A program made the position numbers and the translations under genes. Positions 54,493 to 63,254 of a stretch of DNA of 64,000 nucleotides are shown one piece after another (position 1 is the stretch's first letter; each line of letters opens with the position of its first letter). This DNA is from Nakamurella antarctica (lineage in GTDB: Bacteria > Actinomycetota > Actinomycetes > Mycobacteriales > Nakamurellaceae), in assembly GCF_003860405.1 (NCBI RefSeq), contig NZ_CP034170.1:3100001-3164000 (forward strand). The letters run 5' to 3'. Below the pieces are notes generated by a model, which saw only the letters and a program-made list of their open reading frames with translations, had not been told where the DNA came from and did not search any database.

Positions 54493-55406
54493 TGGCGCGA
54501 CGCGCGGATAACCATGCCCGCGACGAGGGCCAGGAGTGCGAGAACCGGCAAGACCCAGAGCAGAGCAGAAGTGCTGTACTCGGCCGCAGCGGGGGCGATC
54601 GTGAGGACGGAGGCAACCGCGGTGGCCGAAGCCGGCGACGACGTGGCAGCGATGACCGCCGCCGACGAGGTGCTGGGATCGACCGCGGAGGTTGTCACAA
54701 CAACGGGGGCAGGTGCGTCAGCGATCACCGCGACAGGTGCAGCAGCGGCGGGTGCGTCCGCGGCGGCGGCGTCAGCGCTGACGGCGGCGGGTGCAGCAGC
54801 GGCGGGTGCGTCAGCGCTGACGGCGGCGGGTGCAGCAGCGACCACTGGCCGGACGACAGCCGGGGTGATAACCACGGGCGCTGCGACGGGTGCAGAAGCA
54901 ACAGCCGCGGGAGCCTCGACAACGGGGGCCTCGACTGCGGTCGCCTCGACAGCTGGGGCCTCGACTGCTGGGGCCTCGACTGCGGCGGGCACTGGAGCAA
55001 TTGAGAAGGAAACCGCGTCGATGATCTCAATGACAGTTTCCTCAACTGCGGAAGTACCGGCGACCTCAACAGCGGGAACCTCGGCTGCGGGAACCTCAAC
55101 GGGGGCAACGCTAATCTTTGCGGGCTCTTCCTGAGCGGGCAGGCTCTGGGAGGTTGCTTCGATGATTTCGATGACGGTTTCGGGAGCCTCCGGCGCCACA
55201 GTGTCGGAAGCTTGACTGCTGGCATCTGCCCCTGCGGGGGCTGCCTCCACCACCGGAGCTGCAGGCTCTACCGATTGAGAAGCCGCACTCTCCGGGGCGG
55301 CATCCTCGGCGAATGCCGAGGGGGCCAAGAAAACAGTTGCGGCTGCAATGATGCCGACGGTGACATTTCGCAATGTGTGACGCACAGTCACGGTCTGGAT
55401 TCTCAT
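54483..55406 (-). CDS. Ala/Val/Pro-rich surface protein with C-terminal membrane helix
   Basis: The 307-residue protein has a signal peptide (1-33, ending SAFA). A long low-complexity external part (about 35-270) is built of Ala, Val, Pro and Glu, with repeats such as VEAPAVEAPA and ADAPAAAAPAAVS. Two copies of ETVIEII(E/D)A occur near residues 76 and 122. A C-terminal helix (about 280-300) and a short charged tail (RASRHEN) would anchor it. There is no LPxTG. It may be a wall-spanning stalk. AGGAGAG precedes the ATG. Confidence 0.82.
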   Translation of the reverse strand: MRIQTVTVRHTLRNVTVGIIAAATVFLAPSAFAEDAAPESAASQSVEPAAPVVEAAPAGADASSQASDTVAPEAPETVIEIIEATSQSLPAQEEPAKISVAPVEVPAAEVPAVEVAGTSAVEETVIEIIDAVSFSIAPVPAAVEAPAVEAPAVEATAVEAPVVEAPAAVASAPVAAPVVITPAVVRPVVAAAPAAVSADAPAAAAPAAVSADAAAADAPAAAAPVAVIADAPAPVVVTTSAVDPSTSSAAVIAATSSPASATAVASVLTIAPAAAEYSTSALLWVLPVLALLALVAGMVIRASRHEN

Positions 55407-55860
55407 TGTAACTCTCCTGTTGGTAAAAGGCCTGATAAGGACCTTAATCTGTTCGATGAAGTTCGCAAGCCGTAACCCTCAAATACTAAATGTCCACCCC
55501 TTAGGGTGAAACCTGACACTCAATCGATGAAGTCGTTCTGCGTTTTTTGCCCACACCACATAGACCGACGGCTGTCGGTTTTTTCCCATTTGCTGTCAAG
55601 CGAGCGAAGCGGTGATCTGCAATTTTCGCGTTCTGTGGATGAGACGCGGCTGCCATCGGGATCTTTCGCGATTTGGCAAAATACTTTCTCCGCCTGCCTT
55701 CGAAAGCGCGCATCCTGCAGTCTTGAGGCGCCTCCCGCGCAGTAGCGGGAGAGAATTCGCCCCGTTGTGTGTGAAATCTTCGTGATGGGGTATCAGGCTC
55801 TGTGAACATCGCAGCGACTGCTGCAATGGGTGCAGTTCTCGCAGACAAAGGAGACAAGTC
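55407..55860. other. Intergenic region between the surface protein and the GPGG protein
   Basis: These 454 bases are AT-richer than the surroundings. They hold the surface protein's promoter on the left, an orphan terminator (55564-55584), and a T-less hairpin CTCCCGC/GCGGGAG (55732-55738, 55745-55751). No reading frame has good codon use or a ribosome binding site, although a minus-strand frame is open at 55501-55857. Confidence 0.6.
55564..55584 (+). terminator. Orphan Rho-independent terminator
   Basis: ACCGAC (55564-55569) pairs with GTCGGT (55574-55579) around a 4-base loop and is followed by six Ts. It points rightward, but no forward gene ends within 1.2 kb upstream. It could end a small RNA transcribed divergently from the surface protein gene. 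Confidence 0.7.
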
Positions 55861-56007
55861 ATGGCGCTAATTCTGTGGATCCTCGCGGTCATCCTGGTGG
55901 TATCAGGAATCTTCGCAATTTTCCGTAAGCAGCTGCTGTGGGGCATCGTGCTGATCGTGGTGGGTCTCCTCGTGGGCCCAGGAGGCGTCAGCCTCTTCGT
56001 CAAGTAG
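55861..56007 (+). CDS. GPGG-motif small membrane protein (48 aa)
   Basis: This 48-residue, almost fully hydrophobic protein starts MALILWILAVILVVSGIFA. After a short basic turn (FRKQ) comes a second helix and the conserved ending VGPGGVSLFVK. Proteins with this GPGG ending are a recognised small membrane family in actinobacteria, of unknown function. AAAGGAGA lies about 8 bases before the ATG, and a terminator follows, so it forms its own transcript. Confidence 0.82.
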   Translation: MALILWILAVILVVSGIFAIFRKQLLWGIVLIVVGLLVGPGGVSLFVK

Positions 56008-56022
56008 GTAACCCCGCTTCTA

Positions 56023-56060
56023 GCAATGCCCCGGCGCTTCGGCTCCGGGGCATTGCTCTA
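56023..56060 (+). terminator. Terminator of the GPGG protein gene
   Basis: GCAATGCCCCGG (56023-56034) pairs perfectly with CCGGGGCATTGC (56045-56056) around a 10-base loop, 15 bases after the stop. The T content after it is modest (TCTATG). Confidence 0.78.
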
Positions 56061-56150
56061 TGCGCAGGGTCGGTCGGTCGGCCCGCCGCGCCTAGAGCCA
56101 AAGCTGTGTTGCCAAAATCCGCAAGGTCGCCACTCATGGGAGAATGGGCC

Positions 56151-57050
56151 ATGGCGCCTGACAAATCACCCACTTCCACACCCATCCCGATGATGGTGAA
56201 AACAGCACCCAAACGTAAGGACCCCGATGCCCTTGAGGTGCGTATTCTCTCCGGGATTACGGAGTTCGACGCGGCCGCCCGTCTGATCGGGCACGTCTTC
56301 AGCCCGGATGGTGTCAGCCATGTTCCCGCCGACCTCACTGTCGCTGTGTCTTTAGCCGGCGGCTACGTCGGCGGCGCCTTCATCGACAACGAGTTGATCG
56401 GTGTCGCCATCGCCTTCGGCGAGATCCGGCCCTGGCAGCACCCTCGGGAGGCCCCCACCAGCTCGTTGGCGATGCACTCCCATGTCGCCGCTGTTGCCTC
56501 AAAGGCGCGCGGCCGCCGCGTGGGGTGGTCGTTGAAAATGCATCAACGCGAATGGGCCTTGGCCCGCGGGGTTGACACCATCGACTGGACGTTCGACCCG
56601 CTTGAGCGTCGCAATGGCTTCTTCAACATGACGCTGCTGGGCGCGCAAGCGATTCAATACCTACCAAATTTGTACGGGGAAATCGACGACGACGTCAATC
56701 GGAAACAGGAGACCGATCGCGTTTTGGTCCGTTGGAACCTCAACAGCCCCGAGGCAATAATTGCCGCGTCCGGCACGTTGGTAGAGCCCGCCATCACGGA
56801 TGCGGAGATGAAAAAGTCGGCGCTGTGGCCATCGGATCGAGCACCCTCGGCGCCGCAAGTCTTCTCCGGGGCCCAACAAATGCGGCAGCTCTGCGGAACC
56901 CCCACCGACATCGAAGCTTTGGCGAAAACCGATCTCGCGGCGGCGCTGTCGTGGCGCCGCGCGCAGCGGGCGATCCTGCAGCCCGCGTTGGATAGCGGAG
57001 CCGTGATCACGGGCATGACCCGCTCCGGCTGGTACACGCTGGAGCGCTAA
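56151..57050 (+). CDS. GNAT-superfamily N-acetyltransferase-like protein (COG3375 type)
   Basis: The 299-residue protein has a GNAT-type core (about 25-190) with AVSLAGGYVGGAFIDNELIG, MHSHVAAVASKARGRRVGWS (the acetyl-CoA loop region) and IDWTFDPLERRNGFFNM. The C-terminal third has a different helical part. It matches the predicted acetyltransferase group COG3375; the substrate is unknown. ATG 56151 with GGGAG upstream is chosen over ATG 56136. It ends 15 bases from the antiporter gene, tail to tail. Confidence 0.85.
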   Translation: MAPDKSPTSTPIPMMVKTAPKRKDPDALEVRILSGITEFDAAARLIGHVFSPDGVSHVPADLTVAVSLAGGYVGGAFIDNELIGVAIAFGEIRPWQHPREAPTSSLAMHSHVAAVASKARGRRVGWSLKMHQREWALARGVDTIDWTFDPLERRNGFFNMTLLGAQAIQYLPNLYGEIDDDVNRKQETDRVLVRWNLNSPEAIIAASGTLVEPAITDAEMKKSALWPSDRAPSAPQVFSGAQQMRQLCGTPTDIEALAKTDLAAALSWRRAQRAILQPALDSGAVITGMTRSGWYTLER

Positions 57051-57065
57051 CCGCGCCCAGACGAG

Positions 57066-58949
57066 CTACCCCAGCAGCTCGTCCAGGTAGCACCAGCGCC
57101 AGGCCTCGCCGGGTTCGAAGCTGCGCATCACCGGATGGCCGGATTCCTTGAAATGCCGATCGGCATGCCGTCCGACCGAGGAATCGCAGCAGCCGACATT
57201 GCCACAGCTCAGGCATATTCGCAGGTGGACGGGCCGAGTGTCCTCTCGGGCACAGTCCAGGCATTCGGTGCTGAGCGGCGGGGTATCGCTTGATGCCTTG
57301 CCCAGATGTTCGCAACCGGCCTTGTTCTCAAGGCTCTTCGGGGTGACGAGGTCCTCATCCCGGCGCGGCGCTTCCTGCTCAAGGCGAGAGTCCAGCATCG
57401 ACTCTTCCACATCGAGGCGTCCGAGCACCTCGCTGAGCACCTCGTGTGCAACGGCCCCGGAGTTACGTAATTCAAGCACCTTCGCGCGCTCGGCTTCAAG
57501 CATCTTGAGGCGGAGAACGGCATATCGCTGGCTGGGCGTGAGTTTCTCAGACTCCGGGCGTCCCAACCTTTCCCAAGCGGAAAGTCCGCGTTCCTGGGTG
57601 CGGCGCCGGATCATCGCGAGCACCTCCGGCGGGTCGTCGGGGGTGATGAGGCTATCGAGGGCGGCTAGCCCCGCTTCCGTGGCGGCTTGCATGGTGGCAG
57701 CGTGCTGCAGCAAATCCTCCCGGGGGTCCGGTCCGCGAAGACCCAAGCGGCGCACCAACAATGGCAATGTGGAGCCCTGAATTATGAGGGTCCCGAACAC
57801 CACCACCAGTGCCGCGAGAAATAACACGGACTTGTGTTCCAAGCCGTCTGGCAGCGCGAATACAGCGGCGAGGGTCACCACGCCGCGCATCCCCGCCCAC
57901 GACACCACCGCGGGAACCTGCCACGGCGGACGTGTCTGACGCTCCCGGATCTTTCTCGACAAAACGAATGGGAGGTAGGTCGCGGGGAACACCCAGATGG
58001 GACGAAGTACCAGCACCGCAACAAGTATCGCGGCGCAGGATAGCCAAATCGTTGGCTGCGGAAGCGAATCTTTCTGCACGTCGGCGACGATTGCCTTCAC
58101 CTGCAGGCCAATGAGCAAAAAGACGGAGTTCTCGAGCAGGAATTGCACCGTGGCCCAGTTGGTGCGCTCGCTGACCCGGGAGGCGCCACTGGGCATCGCC
58201 GGCGACTTGTGCCCGATGAGCAATCCGGCGACCACCACGGCCAGCACTCCGGAAGCGTGAATTTCTTCGGCCGGGATGTAGGCGATGAACGGGGCGGCCA
58301 GGCTCATCGTGGTGTTCACCATGACGTCTTTGACCCGCTTACGGATCTGGACCAGGGCGAACGCCACCGCAACCCCGATGACGACCCCGCCGCCAGCCGC
58401 CAGCACGAAATTCCCCGCCACGCCCACGAAGCTTGCGCTACCCCCCGCTGCCGCCGCGATCGCGGTGCGAAAGAGCACCAGCGCCGTGGCATCGTTCACG
58501 AGCGATTCGCCCTCGAGGATGGTCACCACCCGACGCGGCATCCCAACCCGGCGCGCGATTGCGGTCGCTGCGACTGCATCCGGGGGCGCCACCACCGCGC
58601 CCAACGCGAATGACGCGGCCAGCGGAATACCGAGTAGCGCGTGCGTCAAAAATCCGATGCCCACGGCGGCGAAGATGACGTAGCCGATCGACAACATCCC
58701 GATCGATCTGCGGTTGGCGGAAAAGTCGATCAGTGACGTCCGGATTGCTGCCGCATACAGCAGCGGCGGGAGCAGCCCAATCAGCACCAGGTCCGGCTCC
58801 AGCACCACGTCCGGGGTGAAAGGAAGGAAGGAGCTAATCAGCCCGAGGAGTACCAACACCAGCGGCGCTGACAGATTGAAGCGCCGGGAGAGCGCGCTGA
58901 CGAGACAGACCACTCCGACAATGACGAGCAAGCCCAAGGTGATGTTCAT
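57066..58949 (-). CDS. CPA1-type Na+/H+ antiporter fused to a UBP-type zinc finger
   Basis: The 627-residue protein has a membrane domain of about 12 helices (1-400) with the CPA1 core LAASFALGAVVAPPDAVAAT-type segment (GAVVAPPDAVAATAIARR) and ILEGESLVNDATALVLF, which form the ion site. A helical cytoplasmic region follows (about 410-540). The last 82 residues are a UBP zinc finger: CEHL, TECLDC, RICLSCGNVGCCDSS and GRHADRHFKESGHP. The exchanger moves Na+ or K+ for protons. Zinc-finger-tailed forms are known in actinobacteria, but the job of the finger is not. Confidence 0.92.
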   Translation of the reverse strand: MNITLGLLVIVGVVCLVSALSRRFNLSAPLVLVLLGLISSFLPFTPDVVLEPDLVLIGLLPPLLYAAAIRTSLIDFSANRRSIGMLSIGYVIFAAVGIGFLTHALLGIPLAASFALGAVVAPPDAVAATAIARRVGMPRRVVTILEGESLVNDATALVLFRTAIAAAAGGSASFVGVAGNFVLAAGGGVVIGVAVAFALVQIRKRVKDVMVNTTMSLAAPFIAYIPAEEIHASGVLAVVVAGLLIGHKSPAMPSGASRVSERTNWATVQFLLENSVFLLIGLQVKAIVADVQKDSLPQPTIWLSCAAILVAVLVLRPIWVFPATYLPFVLSRKIRERQTRPPWQVPAVVSWAGMRGVVTLAAVFALPDGLEHKSVLFLAALVVVFGTLIIQGSTLPLLVRRLGLRGPDPREDLLQHAATMQAATEAGLAALDSLITPDDPPEVLAMIRRRTQERGLSAWERLGRPESEKLTPSQRYAVLRLKMLEAERAKVLELRNSGAVAHEVLSEVLGRLDVEESMLDSRLEQEAPRRDEDLVTPKSLENKAGCEHLGKASSDTPPLSTECLDCAREDTRPVHLRICLSCGNVGCCDSSVGRHADRHFKESGHPVMRSFEPGEAWRWCYLDELLG

Positions 58950-58983
58950 CCGGGAGCACCCCTGGGAGCGGCGTCTGTTCGCA

Positions 58984-59373
58984 TCATCCGGCGGCGAGCT
59001 TGCGCAGCACCGTCATCGCTTCGTCGGCTCGATTGACGGGGACATACAGATGGTCGTGGAAAAAGCCAGCGATCACATTGCAGGCAATCCCGGCCTCGCC
59101 GAGTGCACCAGCAACAGCCGCCGTCAGCCCCACTGCAGCGAGCGGTGAATGTACCAGCAAGGTGATCCTCGCCGCTACGAAATCGTAGGCCCAGCAACGG
59201 TTGTCGGCCTCCCCCCGGGGGATCACCAACGTGGCGCCCTCATCTTCGGCGACGAAGGCGAGCACCGTCAGGGCCGTGAGGTCCGGCGCGCCAGGAACGC
59301 TGACAAACACGTATTCGCCCGCGTCTAGCCGGGGCTGCAGAGCGTGCAAGAGTGCCGCTAGATCGACAGCCAC
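58984..59373 (-). CDS. ACT domain-containing protein
   Basis: This 129-residue protein has two tandem ACT-like halves. The first is about 1-65 (YVFVSVPGAPDLTALTVLAF) and the second about 66-129 (ITLLVHSPLAAVGLTAAVAG and GIACNVIAGFFHDHLYVPV). Such free-standing ACT proteins bind small ligands, often amino acids. It lies 7 bases downstream of the Fe-S reductase gene on the same strand, so co-transcription is likely. Confidence 0.9.
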   Translation of the reverse strand: MAVDLAALLHALQPRLDAGEYVFVSVPGAPDLTALTVLAFVAEDEGATLVIPRGEADNRCWAYDFVAARITLLVHSPLAAVGLTAAVAGALGEAGIACNVIAGFFHDHLYVPVNRADEAMTVLRKLAAG

Positions 59374-59380
59374 GAGCAGA

Positions 59381-61549
59381 TCAGCCCTTGACGGACGCGA
59401 GCAACATCAGCGCCACGTCCTTCACTTCGGTGCCCGCGGTGGCGCTGCCGTCCGCCAGACGGGCCGTCATGCCGTCATTGAGCATGATCGAGCAGAACGG
59501 GCAGCTGGTTGCCACCGCGGTGGCTCCAGTGGAGATTGCCTCATCGACGCGCTCGACGTTGATCCGCTTGCCGATCTTTTCTTCCATCCACATCCTGGCG
59601 CCACCGGCCCCGCAGCACATGGAGCGGGACTGGTTGCGCGGCATTTCTTGGAAGGTGGCGCCAGTCGCTTCGATCAGTTCGCGCGGCGGTTCGTAGACCT
59701 TGTTATGCCGGCCGAGGTAGCAGGGGTCGTGGTACGTGGTCAGCGCGGTCGGAGCGGACGGCCGCTTGAGGGGAACCAGTCTCTTGTCGCGGACCAGCTT
59801 GTTCAACAGCTGCGTGTGGTGCACCACTTCGTACTCGCCGCCGAGCGCGGGGTACTCATTGAGCAGCGTGTTGAAGCAGTGCGCGCAGGAGACCACGATC
59901 TTCTTCTGCTCGCGCGAGCCAAAGGCTGCGTTGATGGTTTCGACGTTTTGCGAAGCAAGCATCTGGAAGAGGAACTCGTTGCCAGCGCGGCGGGCGGAGT
60001 CGCCGGTGCAGGTTTCTCCGGTCCCGAGCACCGCGAACGTGACGCCCGCGATGTTCAGGAGTTCGGCAATGGCCCGCGTGGTCTTCTTCGCCCGGTCCTC
60101 GAAGGCCCCCGCGCAGCCGACCCAGAACAGGTATTCGGTGTCGTCATTCATGACGTCGGTGATGACGGGGACGTCGAACTCGAGGTCTGCGGCCCATCCC
60201 ATGCGGTCTTTGTTGTTCTGACCCCACGGGTTTCCCTTGTTTTCCAAGTTGCGGAAAAGGCCGCCGAGCTCGGACGGAAACTCCGATTCGATCAAAACCT
60301 GGTAGCGGCGCATGTCGACGATATGGTCGACATGCTCGATGTCCACGGGGCACTGTTCGACACAGGCGCCGCAGGTGGTGCAGTCCCACAGCACCGCGGG
60401 ATCGATGACGCCGTCTTGTTCGGCGGTGCCGACCAGCGGGCGGCGGGCTTCAGCGAGCTGCAGCGGGTCCAAGTGCGCCAGCTGCGCGTCGGTGGCTTTC
60501 TCGTTACCCGCCATGTCCATGCCGCCGCCAGCCGCCAGGTACGGGGCTTTGGCGAAGGCGTGATCGCGCAGCTGCAACATCACCATTTTGGGGGACAACG
60601 CTTTTGCGGTGTTCCACGCCGGGCACTGCGATTGGCAGCGGCCACATTCGGTGCAGGTGGTGAAGTCGAGCCAGCCCTTCCACGAGAAATCCTCGATCTT
60701 TCCCGCGCCGAAAACGTCAACCTCGGGGTCGGCCTTTTCGAAGTCCAGTACCGCCCCGTTCGACATCATCGGCTTCAGCGCGCCGAGCGCGACAGCGCCG
60801 GACTCCTCACGCTTGAAATAGATGTTGAAGAAGGCGGTAAACCGGTGCCACGCGATCCCCATAGTCAGGTTTTGCGCGATGACGATGGCCCACATCATCG
60901 ACAGAATTACCTTGATCAGCGCGACCACCGAGATGGCCGCAGGCCAGGCTGGCAGGATCTTGCCCAGGCCTGTGGAGATCGGGGTGGCCCAAGTCGGGTA
61001 ATCGAAGTACCCATTGGCGGCTTTAAATCCACGGATGAGGAAAATGCAGACGCCGATCGACGCAACGATGAATTCGACGAAATAAGCCTGCGCGAAGTTG
61101 GATCCCAAGAAACGAGATTTACGCTCGGCTACGCGCGGGTGGTTTCTTTGCCGGACGAAGATCAAATAGCCGATGCCGAGCAGTGTGGTGAGGCCGATGA
61201 GCTCGACGAAGAGGCCGTAGAGCGCCCAATGTCCGAGCAGTGGGATCTCGAATTTCGGGTTCCAGGTCTCGCCGACCGCTTCGACCAGCGTCAGAAACAG
61301 AGCGCCGAATCCGACCATGACGAACCAGTGCGCGACCCCGACGATGCCCCATTTGAGCATCCTGGTGTGGCCGAGAACTTCGGTGCCCATGTTCTTGAAG
61401 CGCGGCCAAAAGGCGCCGTTGCGGGTCTCGTCCGGTTGGCCGAGTTTCACGATGGCGGCGATCTTGAATCCGGCTCGGATCAACATCCCAAATCCGACGA
61501 GGATGAACGCGGACGCGATCAACCCTGCTGCGTACGAGAGCACTGTCAT
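59381..61549 (-). CDS. Membrane (Fe-S)-binding reductase with two CCG domains (Rv0338c type)
   Basis: The 722-residue protein has six or so N-terminal membrane helices (about 5-235), as in a cytochrome b-like NarI domain. Two 4Fe-4S clusters follow (Cys299/302/305/309 in CTECGRCQSQCP and Cys390/393/396/400 in CTTCGACVEQCP). Two CCG (heterodisulfide reductase) domains are marked by WVGCAG, GTGETCTGD, HDPCYLGRHN and SMCCGAGGARMW. It should move electrons between a cytoplasmic donor and quinones. The mycobacterial homologue Rv0338c is essential there; this one is shorter by about 150 residues. Confidence 0.93.
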   Translation of the reverse strand: MTVLSYAAGLIASAFILVGFGMLIRAGFKIAAIVKLGQPDETRNGAFWPRFKNMGTEVLGHTRMLKWGIVGVAHWFVMVGFGALFLTLVEAVGETWNPKFEIPLLGHWALYGLFVELIGLTTLLGIGYLIFVRQRNHPRVAERKSRFLGSNFAQAYFVEFIVASIGVCIFLIRGFKAANGYFDYPTWATPISTGLGKILPAWPAAISVVALIKVILSMMWAIVIAQNLTMGIAWHRFTAFFNIYFKREESGAVALGALKPMMSNGAVLDFEKADPEVDVFGAGKIEDFSWKGWLDFTTCTECGRCQSQCPAWNTAKALSPKMVMLQLRDHAFAKAPYLAAGGGMDMAGNEKATDAQLAHLDPLQLAEARRPLVGTAEQDGVIDPAVLWDCTTCGACVEQCPVDIEHVDHIVDMRRYQVLIESEFPSELGGLFRNLENKGNPWGQNNKDRMGWAADLEFDVPVITDVMNDDTEYLFWVGCAGAFEDRAKKTTRAIAELLNIAGVTFAVLGTGETCTGDSARRAGNEFLFQMLASQNVETINAAFGSREQKKIVVSCAHCFNTLLNEYPALGGEYEVVHHTQLLNKLVRDKRLVPLKRPSAPTALTTYHDPCYLGRHNKVYEPPRELIEATGATFQEMPRNQSRSMCCGAGGARMWMEEKIGKRINVERVDEAISTGATAVATSCPFCSIMLNDGMTARLADGSATAGTEVKDVALMLLASVKG

Positions 61550-61835
61550 TTCGCTCTTCCCAACTGTCTGCGCGTCCGGGCGAGAGCAGCCCAGATCAGA
61601 ATGTGCGGGTTGCTGATCCCGTCACTTCACACTAGGCCACGAACCTAAGCGCACGCTCACTCGAGCATTCCGGTCGACGTGTTTTACACTGGGGTTTCAT
61701 TACCTGTTACCCCTGGGAAAGGCGTTGAGCTCCGACTGTGGATTCCACGGCCATCTCCGCTGGCTCCGATGCCAGCGAACCTTCGCATTACGCCCGGCAC
61801 GCTCCTGAAGTCGCCACGCTTTCGGGGGCGTTACG

Positions 61836-63254
61836 ATGATCGAAGCAATCCTTCTCGCCCTGCTGGGAATCACTCTGACGTTGGCCATCATTGCCGCAAA
61901 CGGGTACTTCGTGGCACAGGAATTTGCTTTCATGTCTGTGGACCGGACCCGACTAGGTGCGCAGGCGGCCGCTGGCGACGAAACGGCCGCTCGCGCGCTC
62001 GCGGTTACCAAGCGCACGTCATTCATGCTGTCGGGCGCCCAGCTGGGAATCACCGTCACCGGGCTGCTGGTCGGCTTTGTTGCCGAGCCCCTGATCGGCA
62101 AATCCATCGGAGCCCTGCTCGGCGGAGTGGGAATTCCGCTGGGAGTCAGCGTCACAGCGGGCACGATGTTCACGCTGGTGGTGGCCGCGATCGTGCAGAT
62201 GATCTTTGGGGAGCTCTACCCCAAGAACCTCGCCATCGCCAGCCCGGAGGCCCTTTCGCGCCGCCTCGCGCGCTCCACGACGGCTTACCTCATGCTGTTC
62301 GGCTGGCTGATCACTGTTTTCGACGCCGCCGCCAATGCGCTGCTGCGCCTGCTGCGCATCACGCCTGTCCATGACGTAGACACGAGCGCGACCGCCGAAG
62401 ACCTCGAACGCATCGTGGCCGACTCGCACGCCAGCGGCGACCTGCCAGCCGAGTTGTCGCTGATGATCGACCGCATCCTCGATTTTCCCAAGCGCGACGT
62501 CGAGCACGCGATGATCCCCCGCTCACTTGTCGATACCGTCTCACCGGCAACCACCATCGGAGAAGTGCGGGCGATGATGGCCCGTGCTCATACGCGCTAT
62601 CCCGTGGTGGACAACGACAGTCAGCCGCTCGGCGTCGTACATCTGGCCGACGTGCTTGCCACCGCGCTGCCTACCGGTTCGCCCGTGACGAGCATCATGC
62701 GGCCGGCATCCGTTCTGCCGTCCCTGATGGCGCTACCGGATGCGCTCGCCGCACTGACCAGCTCGAAGAGCGAACTCGCGTGCGTCATCGACGAATATGG
62801 CGGATTCGCCGGGGTGCTGACCCTGGAGGACCTCGCCGAGGAAGTAGTCGGCGAAATCACCGACGAACATGACGACGACGCGGCGCCTTCGGTTCGGAGC
62901 GACGGCGTCAACGTGTGGCAGATGGACGGTGACGTACAGGTTGATGAGATGCACCGGGCGATCGGTTACGAGCTGCCCGAAGGTGACTTCGAGACTGTGG
63001 CCGGACTCATCATTTCCCATGTGGGCGGGCTGCCCCGCTTGGGCCAGCGGGTGGTCATTGAGCTGCCGCACGACCCGGCAGACCTGGTGCACGACGTCGA
63101 AAAGAACCGCTTTCTCGAGGTCGACGTACTCGCGATCGCACGGCATGTGCCGAGCCAAGTGCGGGTCACCCTTGTAACGCGCGACGGGGCGGACTCCCCG
63201 CCGCCCGATGCGCCAATAAATCCGAGAACAGACTGTGGGGATGAAAACCGATGA
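61836..63254 (+). CDS. CNNM/HlyC-CorC family membrane protein
   Basis: This 472-residue protein has a DUF21/CNNM membrane domain with four helices (about 1-200, ANGYFVAQEFAFMSVDRTRL, MLSGAQLGITVTGLLVGF, GELYPKNLAIASPE). A CBS pair follows (about 215-345), then the CorC_HlyC domain (about 350-435, VWQMDGDVQVDEMHRAIGYELPEGDFETVAG in part). The family is linked to Mg2+ (or Co2+) efflux and homeostasis. GGGGCG precedes the ATG. The next gene encodes a relative and overlaps by four bases. The 286-base gap before it has no riboswitch I could recognise. Confidence 0.93.
   Translation: MIEAILLALLGITLTLAIIAANGYFVAQEFAFMSVDRTRLGAQAAAGDETAARALAVTKRTSFMLSGAQLGITVTGLLVGFVAEPLIGKSIGALLGGVGIPLGVSVTAGTMFTLVVAAIVQMIFGELYPKNLAIASPEALSRRLARSTTAYLMLFGWLITVFDAAANALLRLLRITPVHDVDTSATAEDLERIVADSHASGDLPAELSLMIDRILDFPKRDVEHAMIPRSLVDTVSPATTIGEVRAMMARAHTRYPVVDNDSQPLGVVHLADVLATALPTGSPVTSIMRPASVLPSLMALPDALAALTSSKSELACVIDEYGGFAGVLTLEDLAEEVVGEITDEHDDDAAPSVRSDGVNVWQMDGDVQVDEMHRAIGYELPEGDFETVAGLIISHVGGLPRLGQRVVIELPHDPADLVHDVEKNRFLEVDVLAIARHVPSQVRVTLVTRDGADSPPPDAPINPRTDCGDENR

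Noticed and set aside
55501-55857. 118-codon minus-strand frame between the surface protein and GPGG genes
   Set aside because: No ribosome binding site, composition unlike neighbouring genes, and it spans an intrinsic terminator and a hairpin.
59201-61648. 815-codon forward reading frame opposite the Fe-S reductase
   Set aside because: It mirrors the third-position GC bias of the real minus-strand gene, has no recognisable domain, and covers the antisense of conserved cysteine motifs.
61680-61835. Mg2+ (M-box) or Mn2+ riboswitch before the CNNM genes
   Set aside because: Searched because of the likely metal role, but none of the conserved blocks of either riboswitch could be matched.
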